Source: CAVSWT01 sp963782985 (GTDB lineage Bacteria > Bacteroidota > Ignavibacteria > Ignavibacteriales > Ignavibacteriaceae). Taken from it: a DNA stretch of 64,000 bases. Shown piece after piece: positions 52,680-63,714 of the stretch (the first letter of the stretch is position 1; the number at the start of each line of letters is the position of its first letter). A program made the translations under genes and the position numbers. The stretch spans positions 49,906-113,905 of the forward strand of contig CAWALU010000017.1 in assembly GCA_963782985.1 (NCBI GenBank), in the 5' to 3' direction. The notes under the pieces are model-generated. The model was given only the letters and a program-made list of their open reading frames with translations, did not search any database and was not told where the DNA came from.

Positions 52680-52880
52680 ATATTCTTTGAGAATCTGTGT
52701 TAATCAGTGGTGAAGAAATTTTCTACCACAGAGAAAGACAAGATTATACACAGATTAAAATTCTCTGTGAGAATCTGTGCTAATCAGTGGTGAGAGAAAT
52801 TTTACCCCGCCTTCATTTCATTGCGGACGGGCAAGCACGGAGAAGGACAAGATTAAACACAGATTAAAATCATATCTATG
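52680..52880. repeat. Dispersed repeats with inserted palindrome
   Basis: Two copies of GAGAATCTGTGTTAATCAGTGG-like sequence separated by ACCACAGAGAAAGACAAG and ACACAGATTAAAAT; the second is split by CCCGCCTTCATTTCATTGCG-GACGGGC (about 52803-52832). Same family as 49012-49257. The remaining gap to 52973 holds nothing else recognised. Confidence 0.7.
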
Positions 52881-52973
52881 AAAAGAGCTACCTTTTACAC
52901 TATATTATTGTTTGTTTCAATATACCTGAATAGATAATGGCTTTTTAGATAACATTATACGAAAGAAGAATTT

Positions 52974-53177
52974 ATGGATAAAGAATTATTTGAAAAAACT
53001 TTAAAGTTGGCGCCAAATGAAAGATTAGCATTTGCAGAGCTAATACTTGCGAGTTTGGAACATGAAGATAATGAGATACGAAATTCATGGATAAACGAAG
53101 TTAATGAACGGATGAAAGCAGTAAATGAAGGAAAGTCAAAATTATTAGATTTTGAAGTTTTGCATAATGCAGATTAA
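52974..53177 (+). CDS. Addiction-module antitoxin
   Basis: 67 residues of the putative addiction module component family (TIGR02574-like): LFEKTLKLAPNERLAFAELI, LASLEH, and the end EVNERMKAVNEGKSKLLDFE. These are antitoxins for RelE/ParE toxins. The stop overlaps the toxin start by 11 bases (toxin ATG at 53167), implying coupled translation. Confidence 0.88.
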   Translation: MDKELFEKTLKLAPNERLAFAELILASLEHEDNEIRNSWINEVNERMKAVNEGKSKLLDFEVLHNAD

Positions 53178-53463
53178 AATCCATGAATTAGCAAATAAAG
53201 AATTTATTGAGGCAATGGAGTGGTATGATCTTCAATCAAAAGGACAAGGGGAACGATTCAAAAAATTGGTTATTGAGCAAATAAATAGAATTAAGAAGAA
53301 TCCTGAGTGGTTTCTAATTGAAACAGGAGAAATTTACAAAGCTTATATTCCAAAATTTCCATATAAGATACTTTATACTATTGAAAATAATAAAATTGTA
53401 ATTATTTGGGCAATTGCTCATATGCATCGAAAACCCTGGTATTGGCAATCAAGAGTTAGTTAA
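53167..53463 (+). CDS. RelE/ParE family toxin
   Basis: 98 residues from the ATG at 53167 (a longer frame begins at 53152). The ParE/RelE fold is visible: IKIHELANKEFIEAMEWYDL, the helix ERFKKLVIEQINRIKKNPEW, and the beta sheet YIPKFPYKILYTIENNKIVI ending IWAIAHMHRKPWYW. FPYKILY and AHMHRKPWYW are typical of the ParE branch, which poisons DNA gyrase; RelE-type mRNA cleavage is the alternative. Paired with the antitoxin upstream. Confidence 0.9.
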   Translation: MQIKIHELANKEFIEAMEWYDLQSKGQGERFKKLVIEQINRIKKNPEWFLIETGEIYKAYIPKFPYKILYTIENNKIVIIWAIAHMHRKPWYWQSRVS

Positions 53464-53504
53464 ATATTTTAGGACAATTTAATGAACATGATGAGATAAT
53501 TTTC

Positions 53505-53552
53505 TTCCCCGTCTTCATTTCATTGCTGACGGGCATGCACAGATTAAAACTC
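53505..53552. repeat. Third copy of the CCCCGTCTTCATTTCATTGC palindromic element
   Basis: CCCCGTCTTCATTTCATTGC followed by TGACGGGC, near identical to the inserts at 49163 and 52803, here just after the toxin gene. Confidence 0.6.
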
Positions 53553-53610
53553 CCTTGGTACTCTCCATAGACGACCCATGTCAAGAACCGGCAAAAAGTA
53601 TAAATTAATA

Positions 53611-53838
53611 CTATTCAATATAAACGCTGTGTAAACTGTTTGTGTTCCTGATAATATAATCCTGTGCTTCAATAATACTTTTAAAGTATAACATCTCTTT
53701 TCTTCTTAATATCCCAAGTATATACTGCTTTTTAACTACAAAATAGCTGTCGTCTGTTTTCATAAAAAGCTTGAATGATTTATTTCCCTCCCTAATACCA
53801 TATAGCAGCTTAAACTTTTTAAGTTCAGCTTTTTTCAT
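53611..53838 (-). CDS. Small hypothetical protein
   Basis: 75 residues: MKKAELKKFKLLYGIREGNK, SFKLFMKTDDSYFVVKKQYI and LGILRRKEMLYFKSIIEAQ. It has balanced charge and alternating strands and helix, and GGAGAGATG as a ribosome site, so it may be real. No family is recognised; it could also be a chance frame next to repeats. Confidence 0.45.
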   Translation of the reverse strand: MKKAELKKFKLLYGIREGNKSFKLFMKTDDSYFVVKKQYILGILRRKEMLYFKSIIEAQDYIIRNTNSLHSVYIE

Positions 53839-53873
53839 CTCTCCTCAGTTTAATTGATAAATAATTAATTGAA

Positions 53874-54425
53874 ATTTCATCAGCACAGGTTCCGGAATGA
53901 CATTCTTTTTCTTCATGTCATGGTGAGCTGGTCGAACCATGAACTTGTCGAAGACTGAAAGAAAACATTTACAATGGATCGCACATTTCGACAGGCTCAA
54001 TGTGACATGGGAGCGCTGCTCACTTCACGATGTCTCGGAGATTCCCTCCAGAGGCGGGCAGGCCGGATCGTTACTGATTTCATCAGCACAGTCCGCAATG
54101 ACATTCTTTTTCTTCATGTCATGGTGAGCTGGTCGAACCATGAACTTGTCGAAGACTGAAAGAAAACATTGACAATGGATCGCACATTTCGACAGGCTCA
54201 ATGTGACATGAGGCGCTGCTCACTTCACGATGTCTCAGAGATTCCCTCCAGAGGCGGGCAGGCCGGATCGTTACTGATTTTCATCAGCACAGGTTCCGCA
54301 ATGACATGATTATGTGCTCACTTCATAATGTCATGGTGACCGAGTGGAACCTTGAAAGGTGACATTCACAATTAAACGTCACATTTCGACTGGCTCAATG
54401 TGACATAAGGCGCTGCTCACTTCAA
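53874..54425. repeat. About 200-bp tandem repeats, two full copies and a diverged third
   Basis: Copies begin at about 53876, 54079 and 54280 (TTTCATCAGCACAG). Each full copy holds TCATGGTGAGCTGGTCGAAC, CATGAACTTGTCGAAGACTG, ACATTTCGACAGGCTCAATG and GGCGGGCAGGCCGGATCG. The two GTCGAA parts face each other, so each copy can fold. Short frames inside are not taken as genes. The third copy is shorter and more diverged. Confidence 0.85.
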
Positions 54426-54506
54426 CTCAACAGAATAATACCACTATTTAAAAGAACAACCTAAAACCAAAAAACAATAAATTCATAATATATAAATAGA
54501 AGAAAA

Positions 54507-54559
54507 AAACCAGGAATAAGAAATCCAAATAAAATATTTAGATTCTTAATTCCTGGTTT
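54507..54559 (-). terminator. Terminator of the giant secreted protein gene
   Basis: Imperfect 19-bp stem (AAACCAGGAAT... with ...ATTCCTGGTTT) around a 15-base AT loop, 35 bases past the stop. On the minus strand it ends in a run of seven Ts. Confidence 0.8.
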
Positions 54560-55149
54560 CTAACTAACTTACTACTTACTACACTCTACTCACTTACTTA
54601 AGCATCATCATCTTAAGCACTTTTGAGAAAGTCTCCCCGGTTTGGGATGAAGCTGCTGTAATTCTAAGTAAATAAACACCGCTTGCATATTGTCCGGCAT
54701 TCCATTCTTTTACATAAGAGCCTGCGGACTGAACTTCGTTTACAAGGTCTGCAACCTTCTCACCAATAGTATTGAAGATTGTTATGCTTACCTTGCTGTC
54801 TGCAGGAAGCTGATACCTAATAGTGGTAGATGGATTGAACGGGTTAGGATAATTTTGAGCAAGGCTGAAAACAACAGGCAGAATCTCAGCATTGGATATA
54901 TTTGAGAATGCATACCCGCCGTCGCCGCGTGTGAATTTGGCTCTATAAGAATACTTGCCGTCTTCCGAAACAGAAGCATCACTGTAATTAAAGCTCTTTA
55001 ACCCATCTGAAGAAACAGAGCCTACGCTTGTCCAGCTTTCTTCATTCTGAACACTTCTCTGCAGCTCAAAAGTACCGGTTACATTTGTATGAGTTAACCA
55101 GTTAAGATTTACTGCATCTTTAGCGCTTGCAGTGCTGAAGTCCTCAAAA

Positions 55150-58100
55150 ATAGGATTCAACAGATTTTTCTTAGCAAGGGCAATACCGCCTGAACCGTTT
55201 GTAAAATGCTGGCTTATAATAGCAGAACTTAATTCTGCATTGTAAATAGCGACTTCATCTAAAGTACCGTATAAAATAGAAGTTCCACTAAATAACTACC
55301 AATATTCAAGCTTAGCAGTAGGAGAAGAAAAATTGCCAGATAACAATTTGAGTAGCTGTAGCTTTATCAAAACACCATCACATAAATTTTAGATTCACCA
55401 GTAGTTCCATTTCTAGTAGCAGCAACATGATGCCAATTACCATCAGTAATGACACTTCCATAAGCTTGAACATTAGTACCTTGACTAGTCAATATAGAAA
55501 TATAGCTTTACCGGATTGCCGCATTGATACCAACCCACCAGAATCTAGCAGGAAGTAAATCTCTAGAAACAGCAACTTTATTAGCAGAAGGAACAGTGCT
55601 GCCTTTATACCAGAACTCGACAGAGAAATTATCGGCAGCGGCAAAATCAAGAGAAGGATTAGCCGGAACATCAATTTTAGTAGTAGCAGCCGTCAAATAA
55701 TTGAGCGCCGCTAACTTGTCCAGCAGTTGGGGTTGGTGATACATTGCCGGTTCCATTATTGATTCCCATCTGGTCAATATAAGCTTCCGCATTACAGTTT
55801 CATCCAGTTTCCAGTAGCTTATTAAACCTGCCGGAATAGCACCAGGATCAATTACATGTATGGTAAATGACTGCACATCATCAGGATTAACTGCGTTGCT
55901 AACCTGTACTGTTACAGGGTAATCGCCGGAAGCTGTAGGGGCCCATTGAATAAGCCCGGTGATGGAGTCAATAGTCATTCCAATTGGGAAAGTATGTTAA
56001 AGAATAAACAGGATCCGGATAACCTGAAGCATTGACATCATAAGATATAAGCTTCACCGACAGTGCCGGTAGTAACCGGAGTAGAAGTAATTGCCGGAGC
56101 AGTAGGAGAATAATAATTCTTATCCGCTAAAGCTGTTATTGTAGTGCATTGTAATTTGAGCAGAGGATAATTCAACATTATGAATAGCTACTTCATCGAG
56201 ATTGCCGGATAAAATAATGGTTACCTAGCATAACTACCAATATTCAACTTAGCAGAAGGAGAAGAAAAATTGCCTGTAACAATTTGAGTAGCTGAGCCTT
56301 TAAGAACACCATCAACATAAATTTTAAATTCCCCAGTAGTACCATTTCTTGTAGCAGCCACATGATGCCAATTACCATCAGTAATAACACTTCCATAAGC
56401 TTGAACATGTAGTTCCTTGACTAGTCATATAGAAATATAGCTTTACCGCTACCGCCAGCTATCCCAACCCACCAGTATAGCTGAAGAAGTAATCTAGAAA
56501 CAGCAACTTTAGTTAGCAGAAGGAACAGTAGCTTCCTTTATACCAGAACTCAACAGAGAAATTATCAGCAGCTAAAAATCAAGAGAAGGATTAGCCGGGA
56601 CATCAATCTTAGTAGTGGAGCCGTCAAATAACTGAGCGCCGCTAACTTGTCCTGCAGAAGGAGTTGGAGATACATTTCCGGTTCCATTATTAACACCGGT
56701 TAAGTCTGAAAAAGTATTGCCGGCTGTTTCATCCAGCTTCCAATAAGCAACTACGCTTGCCGGAAGGGTAATAGGGTCTATAACATGTATAGTGAATGCC
56801 TGAACAGAATCCGGAGTTACACCGTTAGATGCTGTTACAGTATATATCATAATCACCTGAAGCAGTTGGAGTCCATTGAATAACCCCGGTATTAGCATCA
56901 ATAGTCATTAAATCTGGAGATGTAGTTAAAGAGTAAGTAGGATACGGATAACCAGAAGCATTAACATCATAAGAATAAACTTCACTGACAGTACCTGTAG
57001 TAACAGGAGTAGAAGTAATAAGCCGGAGCAGTAGGAGAATAATAATTTTAATCCGCTGAAGCTGTTATTGTAGTGCATTGTAATTTGAGCAGAAGATAAT
57101 TCAACATTATGAATAGCAACTTCATCTAGATTTCCGGTTAAAATAGATACTGTCCTAGCATAACTACCGATATTCAAGCTTAGCAGAAGGAGAAGAAAAA
57201 TTGCCTGTAACAATTTGAGTAGCAGTAGCTTTTAAGAATACCATCAACATAAATTTTAGATTCGCCAGTAGTGCCATTTCTGGTAGCAGCCACATGATGC
57301 CAATTACCGTCTGTAATAACACTCCCATAAGCTTGAGCAGTAATTCCTTGACTAGTCAATATAGAAAATAAGCTTTACCGCTACTAGCCATGCAATACCG
57401 ACCCACCAGATTAGCCGAAGCAGCAATATCTGGAAACAGCAACTTTATTAGCAGAAGGAACAGTAGCTTCCTTTATACCAGAACTCAACAGAGAAATTAT
57501 CAGCGGCTAAGAAATCAAGAGAAGGATTAGCCGGAACATCAATCTTGGTAGTGGAGCCGTCAAATAATTGAGCACCGCTTACTTGTCCGTCAGAAGGAGA
57601 TGGAGATACATTACCGGTACCATTATTAACACCGGTTAAGTCTGAAAAAGTATTGCCGGCAGTTTCATCCAGCTTCCAATAAGCAACTGCGCTTGCCGGA
57701 AGGGTGATAGGGTCAATAACATGTATAGTGAATGTCTGCACAGCATCGGGAGTTACACCGTTAGATGCATTTACGGTTATATCATAATCACCGGAAGCAG
57801 TTGGAGTCCAGCTGATAACCCCGGTATTAGGATCAATAGTCATTAAATCCTGGAGGTGTAGTTAAAGAATAAGTAGGATACGGATAACCAGAAGCATTAA
57901 CATCATAGGAATAAACTTCATTGACAGTGCCGGTAGTAACAGGAGTGGAAGTAATAAGCCGGAGCAGTAGGAGAATAATAATTTAATCCGCTGAAGCTGT
58001 TATTGTAGTGCATTGTAATTTGAGCAGAAGATAATTCAATATTATGAACAGCGACTTCATCCAGATTGCCAGTTATAAGATACTTACCTAGCATAACTAC

Positions 58101-59560
58101 CAATATTAAGTTTAGCAGAAGGAGAAGAAAAATCGCCAGATAACAATTTGAGTAGCAGTAGCCATTTAAGAACACCATCAACATAAATTTTAGATTCGCC
58201 AGTAGTACCGTTTCTGGTAGCAGCCACATGATGCCAATTACCGTCAGTAATAACAGCTGCCATAAGCTTGAAGTAGTAAGTTCCCTGACTATATAATATA
58301 GAAATATAGCTTTACCGGTTACCAGCAGCAATACCGACCCACCAGATTAGCCGAAGCAGTAACTCTGGAAACAGCAACTTGATTAGCAGAAGGAGCAGAG
58401 CTTCCTTTATACCAGAACTCAACAGAGAAGTTACCGGCAGCTGCAAAATCAAGAGAAGTATTAGCCGGAACATCAATCTTGGTGGTAGAGCCGTCAAATA
58501 ATTGAGCACCGCTTACTTGTCCGGCAGAAGGAGTTGGAGATAAATTACCGGTACCGTTATTAACACCGGTTAAGTCTGAGAAAGTATTGCCGGCAGTTTC
58601 ATCCAGCTTCCAATAAGCAACTGCGCTTGCCGGAAGGGTTATAGGGTCAATAACATGTATAGTAAATGTCTGAACTGCATCCGGAGTTACACCGTTGGAT
58701 GCATTTACGGTTATATCATAATTACCGGAAGCAGTTGGTGTCCAGCTGATAACACCGGTATTAGCGTCAATAGTCATTAAAGCCGGAGGAGTAGTTAAAG
58801 AATAAGTAGGATACGGATAACCAGAAGCATTAACATCGTAAGAATAAGCTTCATTGACAGTGCCGGTAGTAACCGGAGTAGAAGTAATAAGCGGAGCAGT
58901 AGGAGAATAATAATTTATTCCGCTCAAGCTGTTATTATAGTGCATTGTAATTTGAGCAGAAGATAATTCAATATTATGAATAGCAACTTCATCCAGATTC
59001 CCAGATATAAATAGTACTATTTAGAAAAACTACCGATATTAAGTTTAGCAGAAGGAGAAGAAAAATCACCGGATAACAATTGAGTAGCAGAGCCATTTAA
59101 GAACACCATCAACATAAATTTTAGAATCACCAGTAGTACCGTTTCTGGTAGCAGCCACATGATGCCAATTACCGTCGGTAATAGAACTGCCTAGAGCTTG
59201 AAGATAAGTTCCATGATTAGTAAATATAGAAAGTAAGCTTTACCGGTATTAGCATCAATACCAACCCACCAGAACCAGAACCGGCAATTCTAGAAACAAC
59301 AGTTTTATTAGCAGAAGGAGCAGCAGCTACCTTTATACCAGAACTCAACAGAGAAGTTACCGGCAGCAGAAAATCAAGAGAAGGATTAGCCGGAACATCA
59401 ATCTTGGTGGTAGAGCCGTCAAATAATTGAGCACCGCTTACTTGTCCGTCAGAAGGTGATGGTGATACATTACCGGTTCCGTTATTAACACCGGTTAGGT
59501 CTGTGAAAGTATTGCCTAGCTGTTTCATTTAAGTTCCAATAACCACCACACTTGCAGGAA
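55150..59560 (-). repeat. Five about 930-bp Ig-plus-LamG repeat units
   Basis: The marker GCCGTCAAATAA recurs near 55690, 56622, 57556, 58490 and 59416, a period of 926-934 bases (about 310 residues). Each unit encodes an Ig-like part (GVISWTPTASGNYDITVNAS) and a LamG part (VAYWKLDETAGNTFSDLTG, TTKIDVPANPSLDF, NFSVEFWYKG). Copies are highly alike except at indels. Confidence 0.9.
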
Positions 59561-61110
59561 GCTGCGATGCTGCATAATTTTGATTAATTGTATCTGCAAG
59601 TAAGTTTGTATATACTTTATTAGCAGGAGTAAATGCATAACCGGTTAATGAAGGGGTAACTACTCCAGACCAATTATATGATACTGTAAATGAGTAAGCG
59701 CCCGCGCCATCTGCAGTAATAGTTTTGGCTGTACCGTCATATCCAATTCATTACGGCACCTGCTATGCCTGCATTTCCGGAGATTGTATAAAGTATCGGT
59801 TCTGCAGCATAATTCTGATTCGGCTGATCTGCCAATACATTTGTATAAACATTATTAGCAGGAGTAAATGTATATCCCGCAAGTGAAGGGGTAACTGTTC
59901 CCGACCAGTTATATGATACTGTAAATGAATAGTCACCATTTACATCCGATACTGCTGTTTTAACAATCATAGGAGCAGCGGGTGCATTTTTAAGCTCTTT
60001 ATTATTTTCAGATATCTTTTGATTTCTAATGTCTGTTGAATTTAATTTAGCGCTGCGTGTTTCTTCTGCTTTTACTTCTCCTTTGGTTTTATTTGCAATA
60101 GGAGCCGGCGCCACATCTTCCCATGAAAGGGTTACACCGCCAACACCTGTATTACCGGAGATAGTGTAAAGAATAGCTGTGGCAACATAATTCTGACCAG
60201 TCTGGTTTGCTGAAAGGTTAGTATACTCACTGAATTCAGGGCTGAATGTAAAACCGGCAAGTGATGGTGTTACGGTACCTGTCCAATTACTTGGTACTTC
60301 TAAAAAAGTAATCACCGTCGCTGCTGGAAACAGTAGATCTTGCTACTCCGTCAAACCAGCTTAAGGTAACTCCGCCAACTCCCGTATTACCCAATATTAT
60401 TAAGGCACTAGGCGTGGCTGCATAATCCTGATTTGGCATATCAGCAAGGACATTTGTATATGGAATATTTACAGGAGTAAATACAAATCCAGCTTTTGCG
60501 GGAGTAACTGTTCCCGACCAATTGTATGAAACAGTAAATGAATATAGACCCGCGCCGTCTGCAGTGGCGGTTTTTGCGGTTCCATCAGTGTAACTTAAAA
60601 CCGCTCCTGCATATACCTGCATTACCTGATATTGTATAAAAAATTGGATTTGCAGACGAAATCCTGACCTGTTGTATTTGCTAAAACATTACTTAATGAA
60701 ATGTTGGCAGGAGTAAATGTAAAACCTGCTAAATCCGGCGTTATTATTCCAGACCAGTTATAAGAAACTGTGAATGAATAATTTCCTGAACCGTCGGATG
60801 TAGTGGTTTTCGGTGTTCCATCTGTCCAGCTTAAAGTTACTCCTGCAATTCCTGTATTGCCGGAAATAGTATAAACTATTGGCGTTGCAAGGTAATCCTG
60901 TGCAGTTAGATTTGCGGTAACATTTGTATAAGGTAATGTTAACAGGATCAAAGCTATAACCTGCTTTTGAGGGGGTAACAGTTCCCGACCAGCCTATAGG
61001 AATTGTGATTGCATAATTTCCGGTCCCGTCAGCAGTTGTAGTTTTGGCAGAACCATCGAACCAGGATAAAGTTGCCCCGGCGATACCTGCGTTACCGGAA
61101 ATAGTAAATG
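59560..61110 (-). repeat. About six repeats of about 78 residues
   Basis: Units read YTISGNTGIAGVTLSW, DG-rich turn, GNYSFTVSYNWSGTVTPSLA, GFTFTPANxxYTNVLA, at roughly 230-bp spacing. One unit (about 59950-60110) carries an extra Lys/Glu-rich stretch of about 45 residues (IANKTKGEVKAEETRSAK...). The units resemble SdrD_B or carboxypeptidase-regulatory-like beta domains. Confidence 0.8.
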
Positions 61111-63714
61111 CGAAGTTCGATGTAAATTCATAAGCGCCAATATCTGTTGGTGTAGGCAGAGCGACACTTCTAGGATTTCCCAGAATATCTGTCCCTATAG
61201 AAGCTATAGGTGTTCCTTTTCCATCAAGGTTTAAGAATGTTGATATTGGTTAAGTCGGGCTGAAGATTGGTTGTTGATGTAAACCCAGGATCACCGGAAA
61301 CTGAATTCAAATCTTGATTGAATTGCAGTTTGCCAGTCAGCCAAAGTTAATCTGGTCTGCAGTGCAGAATCCAAAAACACCACCAATTCCATACGATAAA
61401 TATCGTTATAGTTTGAGGTAGGTGGATGTTGTACATGAATGAATAAACATATATTCCGTAATGTTTACCTGTCTGCCTGTGCTGCCATTTGATCTTGCAT
61501 TGAAAATTGCATTGTTTATAATATCCACTGGTCCGTTACCCGCTTTATATATACCATAACTGTCGCCTGCAGATATATCGGAACCTCCAATATATATGGA
61601 GTTATAATAAATATTTACAGCTCCGTTCCGGCGGTTTTTATTCCAGATCTGCCTGCTAAAGGATTGTAAGGCGACATCCAGGAAATTTCATTATTATAGA
61701 TATTTGTGGTTGTACCGGACGGACCATAAGCATAAATTGCCGGAATACCCCTGAAGAATTATTTTGAGTCAAAATATCATGAATTTTGTTATTGAATACT
61801 GCAGTTGTTCCACCGCCCGATGCAGTTGCAATGTTTATTGCAGCATAAGGTATTGGCCCAGGATGTACCAACTGTGTTATATACATCATTACCTGATATT
61901 TCGGTATTGGTGAATTTACCGTCGAACTAAAATATGATAATACACAAAATTCGTAATTGTATTATTTTCAATTATATTATTGTCGCCTGCCTAAGTTGGC
62001 TGAACCCGTAAGTCCAATACCGTTTCCACAATTCCAGGAATTCGGCATTGAAACTGAGGTACTTATATTACAATTACTGATGGTATTGTTGCTTGGCCGG
62101 TGATGTTGAATTGGTAATTGAAATCGCATAATTGTTAGCTCCATATCCTTAATTGAAACATTGGTGATGGTATTATTTGAAGCGCCTTTTAAGTCAATCA
62201 CAGAACCAGCATAATATTGATCCAGTTTGAGTAAATGTTAAAGAGTTACTACCATCATTTAATCCATCAATTGTAAGACCGGTTACTCCATTGATAGGAA
62301 TTACGTTGCCATTACCGCCATTTACGGTAATTCCGGAAACTGTTCTGTTTCCAACTGGATTGATAGTAACAGTATATGTTCCGCCGTTATTGACCCATGC
62401 ATTAAAAGCTATCAATCCTGTTTCAGCAGTAAGATCACTGGTAATATTTACAGTAAGGTTACCGGTCAGTTCCCTGCATTAATCTGGTCGAATAAACCGC
62501 CAGCATTGGTTAATGATTCAAAATTTCTCCGGAACCAACATTTACCGTACCAGCAAATGAACCACCAATAATATAATAAGGTACATTAGCCGGTGGTGTT
62601 GTAACATTATTTACATCTGTTGCAACAACACCCGTCGGATACGACTTAATATTTGCAGATCCTTTATATTCTGCCATTATCCTGAGCAATTACAAAATAA
62701 GAAATCTGATCGCCTGCTGTAACACCGCCAATAAGTGAATGATCAACAGTAAACAGCCAGGTTCCGCTTGTTCCATTACCTGCAGTTAAAGAAGCAGCCG
62801 TAGAATACCAGGTGGTTTCGGCATTCTTTTTAAAATAGATATGCGGTACATTGGCACTCGGCGGAACAGGTATGCCGGACATCGGGTATCCAGCCTGATC
62901 AGCGACAACTGTTGACAAAGTTCTGTTTTCAGTACCCGGGGTATTGGGTATACTAATTGCATTGTTTGAGTTAATGGTTGGTGCAGTATTATCAGCTGAA
63001 AATTGCATCTGCTTTCCATAGCTGCCGCCTGCAATACCTAATGTATTGTTTTGTGAAGCGCCATATATGGCTGTTCCGGCAGTTGTTGAAGTCATTTGTA
63101 CACTTGCAAAATCAGTAGTTGATTTTCCAATTCCAATACAATAACCTGCACTGTTGGCAGGTAAAGTAACACCATTTTTAAATGCAACAAAGATATTCCC
63201 TGTTTCATATAACTTAACCTGAAAAGTGGCATTGGCCGGTCCCGCTGTATTTTTTGGAATTGTTACATTCCAGTTAACATACAATATTCTGGAGGGGGCG
63301 GTTCCGGTTAACTGATATGTTACGCTTCCGTTTGTTCCAGTTGCCAAATCGTCCCAGTAAGGAGCTATTTTGGGTAAGGTTGTGGCAGAAGCCATATTGT
63401 TGGAAACATCTGTTCCCGAAATTTGAATACTTCCTAATTTCATTAAACCATTTTCGCTCACTGAAAACTGGGTATAGGGAACACCTGCAAGACCAGAAAG
63501 TAAATCCAATATTGGTTACTGCAGATGCAACATTATCCGCGCCGGAACCGATAAGGGTACCGTCAGGAATAATTCCTACCACATTGCTATTAGCGATATT
63601 GAATCGTGTACGTGATTAGCAGATATATCGATCTTGTGCAAACGCGCTGCTTGTTAATAAAAAAAGAAGAAGAAAAGAAAAGAGTAACCGAAACTTACCA
63701 TAGGATTGTCTCAT

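Larger units (their letters stand above)
54594..63714 (-). pseudogene. Giant secreted Ig/LamG-repeat protein with T9SS tail, broken by many frameshifts
   Basis: About 3,040 codons in at least fifteen frame pieces. It starts at ATG 63714 behind GAGGGG with a signal peptide (LLFSFLLLFLLTSSAFAQ). Next come a beta-rich domain (VPYTQFSVSENGLMKLGS, about 63.5-62.7 kb), a right-handed beta-helix-like region with NNTITN and NNTISNCN motifs (62.5-61.2 kb), about six repeats of about 78 residues (YSFTVSYNWSGTVTPSLAG), five Ig-plus-LamG units and a tail with NYPNPFNPSTTIRYQLP and KMMMLK. The breaks are one- or two-base indels shown by comparing repeat copies. It should have been an outer-surface adhesin or glycan-binding protein. 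Whether it is truly dead or badly assembled cannot be decided here. Confidence 0.85.

Noticed and set aside
53939..54159. Two overlapping short open frames in the tandem repeats
   Set aside because: They lie wholly in the about 200-bp repeat, follow its palindromes and show no protein pattern; taken as chance frames.
63317..63619. Plus-strand open frame near the right end
   Set aside because: It is the antisense of the N-terminal part of the giant protein, whose minus-strand pieces match known domain wording.
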